Origin: Methylobacterium persicinum
GTDB taxonomy: Bacteria; Pseudomonadota; Alphaproteobacteria; Rhizobiales; Beijerinckiaceae
Length of the DNA: 64,000 nt
Reading direction: 5' to 3'
Assembly: GCF_022179525.1 (NCBI RefSeq)
Contig: NZ_BPQX01000034.1
Span: 1 to 64,000, forward strand
Shown here: positions 63,764 to 64,000 of the stretch, one piece after another
Layout: every line of letters begins with the position of its first letter
Numbering within the stretch: position 1 is the first letter of the stretch
Position numbers and translations under genes: made by a program
Notes under the pieces: model-generated
Database searches by the model: none
Told to the model about the DNA's origin: nothing
Seen by the model: only the letters and a program-made list of their open reading frames with translations

Positions 63764-63845
63764 AGTCGGCAGCCGGGGGATGGTCAGGGGCGCCGCATCC
63801 CGCAACGCCCCCGCAGGACGGGGAGAGGGGAAGACCCGCGCTCCC

Positions 63846-64000
63846 TCACTCCTCGTCGTCGTCCTCGTCCTGGTGCCGGCCCTTGAGCTTGGCGAAGACC
63901 GAGTCGGCGTCGAGCCGCTCGTCGCGGCCACCGCGCGCGTCATCGGCCTCGTGCTCCGGCTCGCGCTGGGTCGAGACCTCGGTGGGCAGGAGCGAGGCGC
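63846..64000 (-). CDS. C-terminal end of an acidic protein, cut by the window edge
   Basis: Fifty-one codons are open from the right edge to a TGA at 63846. The reading is highly charged (EPEHEADDARGGRDERLDAD, then SVFAKLKGRHQDEDDDEE), and ends in a run of aspartate and glutamate. Such tails are usually disordered. I do not recognise the protein; the frame is supported by codon use and by its position after a convergent repeat. Confidence 0.45.
   Translation of the reverse strand, partial: ASLLPTEVSTQREPEHEADDARGGRDERLDADSVFAKLKGRHQDEDDDEE

Overview
The window reads as chromosome of a high-GC methylotrophic alphaproteobacterium, most likely Methylobacterium or a close relative. This is inferred from gene content: the rplM-rpsI-argC order, a four-cysteine methanol-associated cytochrome c, an MxaD-like periplasmic protein, a membrane formate dehydrogenase, a NepR-like anti-sigma factor and several dispersed palindromic repeat families. 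I see no rRNA, tRNA, CRISPR array, prophage or recognisable transposase. Most genes look like ordinary core or soft-core genes, tightly packed on both strands.

Layout. 1-2635: purine (urate) breakdown: an edge-truncated amidohydrolase, allA, uraD, puuE and the divergent uraH. 2651-6684: a hydrolase, then a DoxX / serine esterase / glyoxalase-fold dioxygenase set resembling the Bacillus Mhq quinone-detoxification genes, divergent from a LysR regulator across a clear inverted repeat. 6743-10369: a soluble PAS chemoreceptor with a duplicated PAS domain and a frameshifted PAS-HTH gene. 10391-15878: DcaP-like porin, CoA-binding protein, rplM-rpsI with leader hairpin and terminator, a lysine-rich DUF5872 protein, argC. 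16304-25126: quinone oxidoreductase, dinB, the pabB-pabA-pabC folate operon with a DoxX-type gene, rimO, an AEC transporter. 25134-31980: mazG, a type-2 glycosyltransferase, a solute-binding protein next to a CHASE3 chemoreceptor, a LysR regulator.

32021-34032 is a 2,012-bp insertion with 24-bp perfect terminal inverted repeats and an 8-bp target duplication. It lacks a transposase and carries small cargo genes (DUF3892, a small HTH-like protein and others). It lies inside a copy of a dispersed GC-rich repeat, whose empty form can be reconstructed from other copies in the window.

34145-38517: benzoylformate-decarboxylase-like enzyme, a Phd/VapC toxin-antitoxin pair, and divergent mntH/mntR with an MntR-like box. 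38527-46694: a zinc metallopeptidase divergent from a three-gene set (transglutaminase-DUF2126, ATP-grasp/alpha-E, transglutaminase) predicted to make or process amide-linked peptides; its product is unknown. 46879-50478: methanol-linked cytochrome, class I lysyl-tRNA synthetase, MxaD-like protein, a lipoprotein. 50592-56637: formate dehydrogenase-N type operon fdoGHI-fdhE, in which fdoG has an in-frame UGA followed 11 nt later by a SECIS hairpin, so the enzyme is read as a selenoprotein. 56821-64000: a secreted small protein, a NepR-like protein, the sulfate ABC operon (sbp-cysT-cysW-cysA), a DUF3309 miniprotein, an MFS transporter and an acidic protein cut by the right edge.
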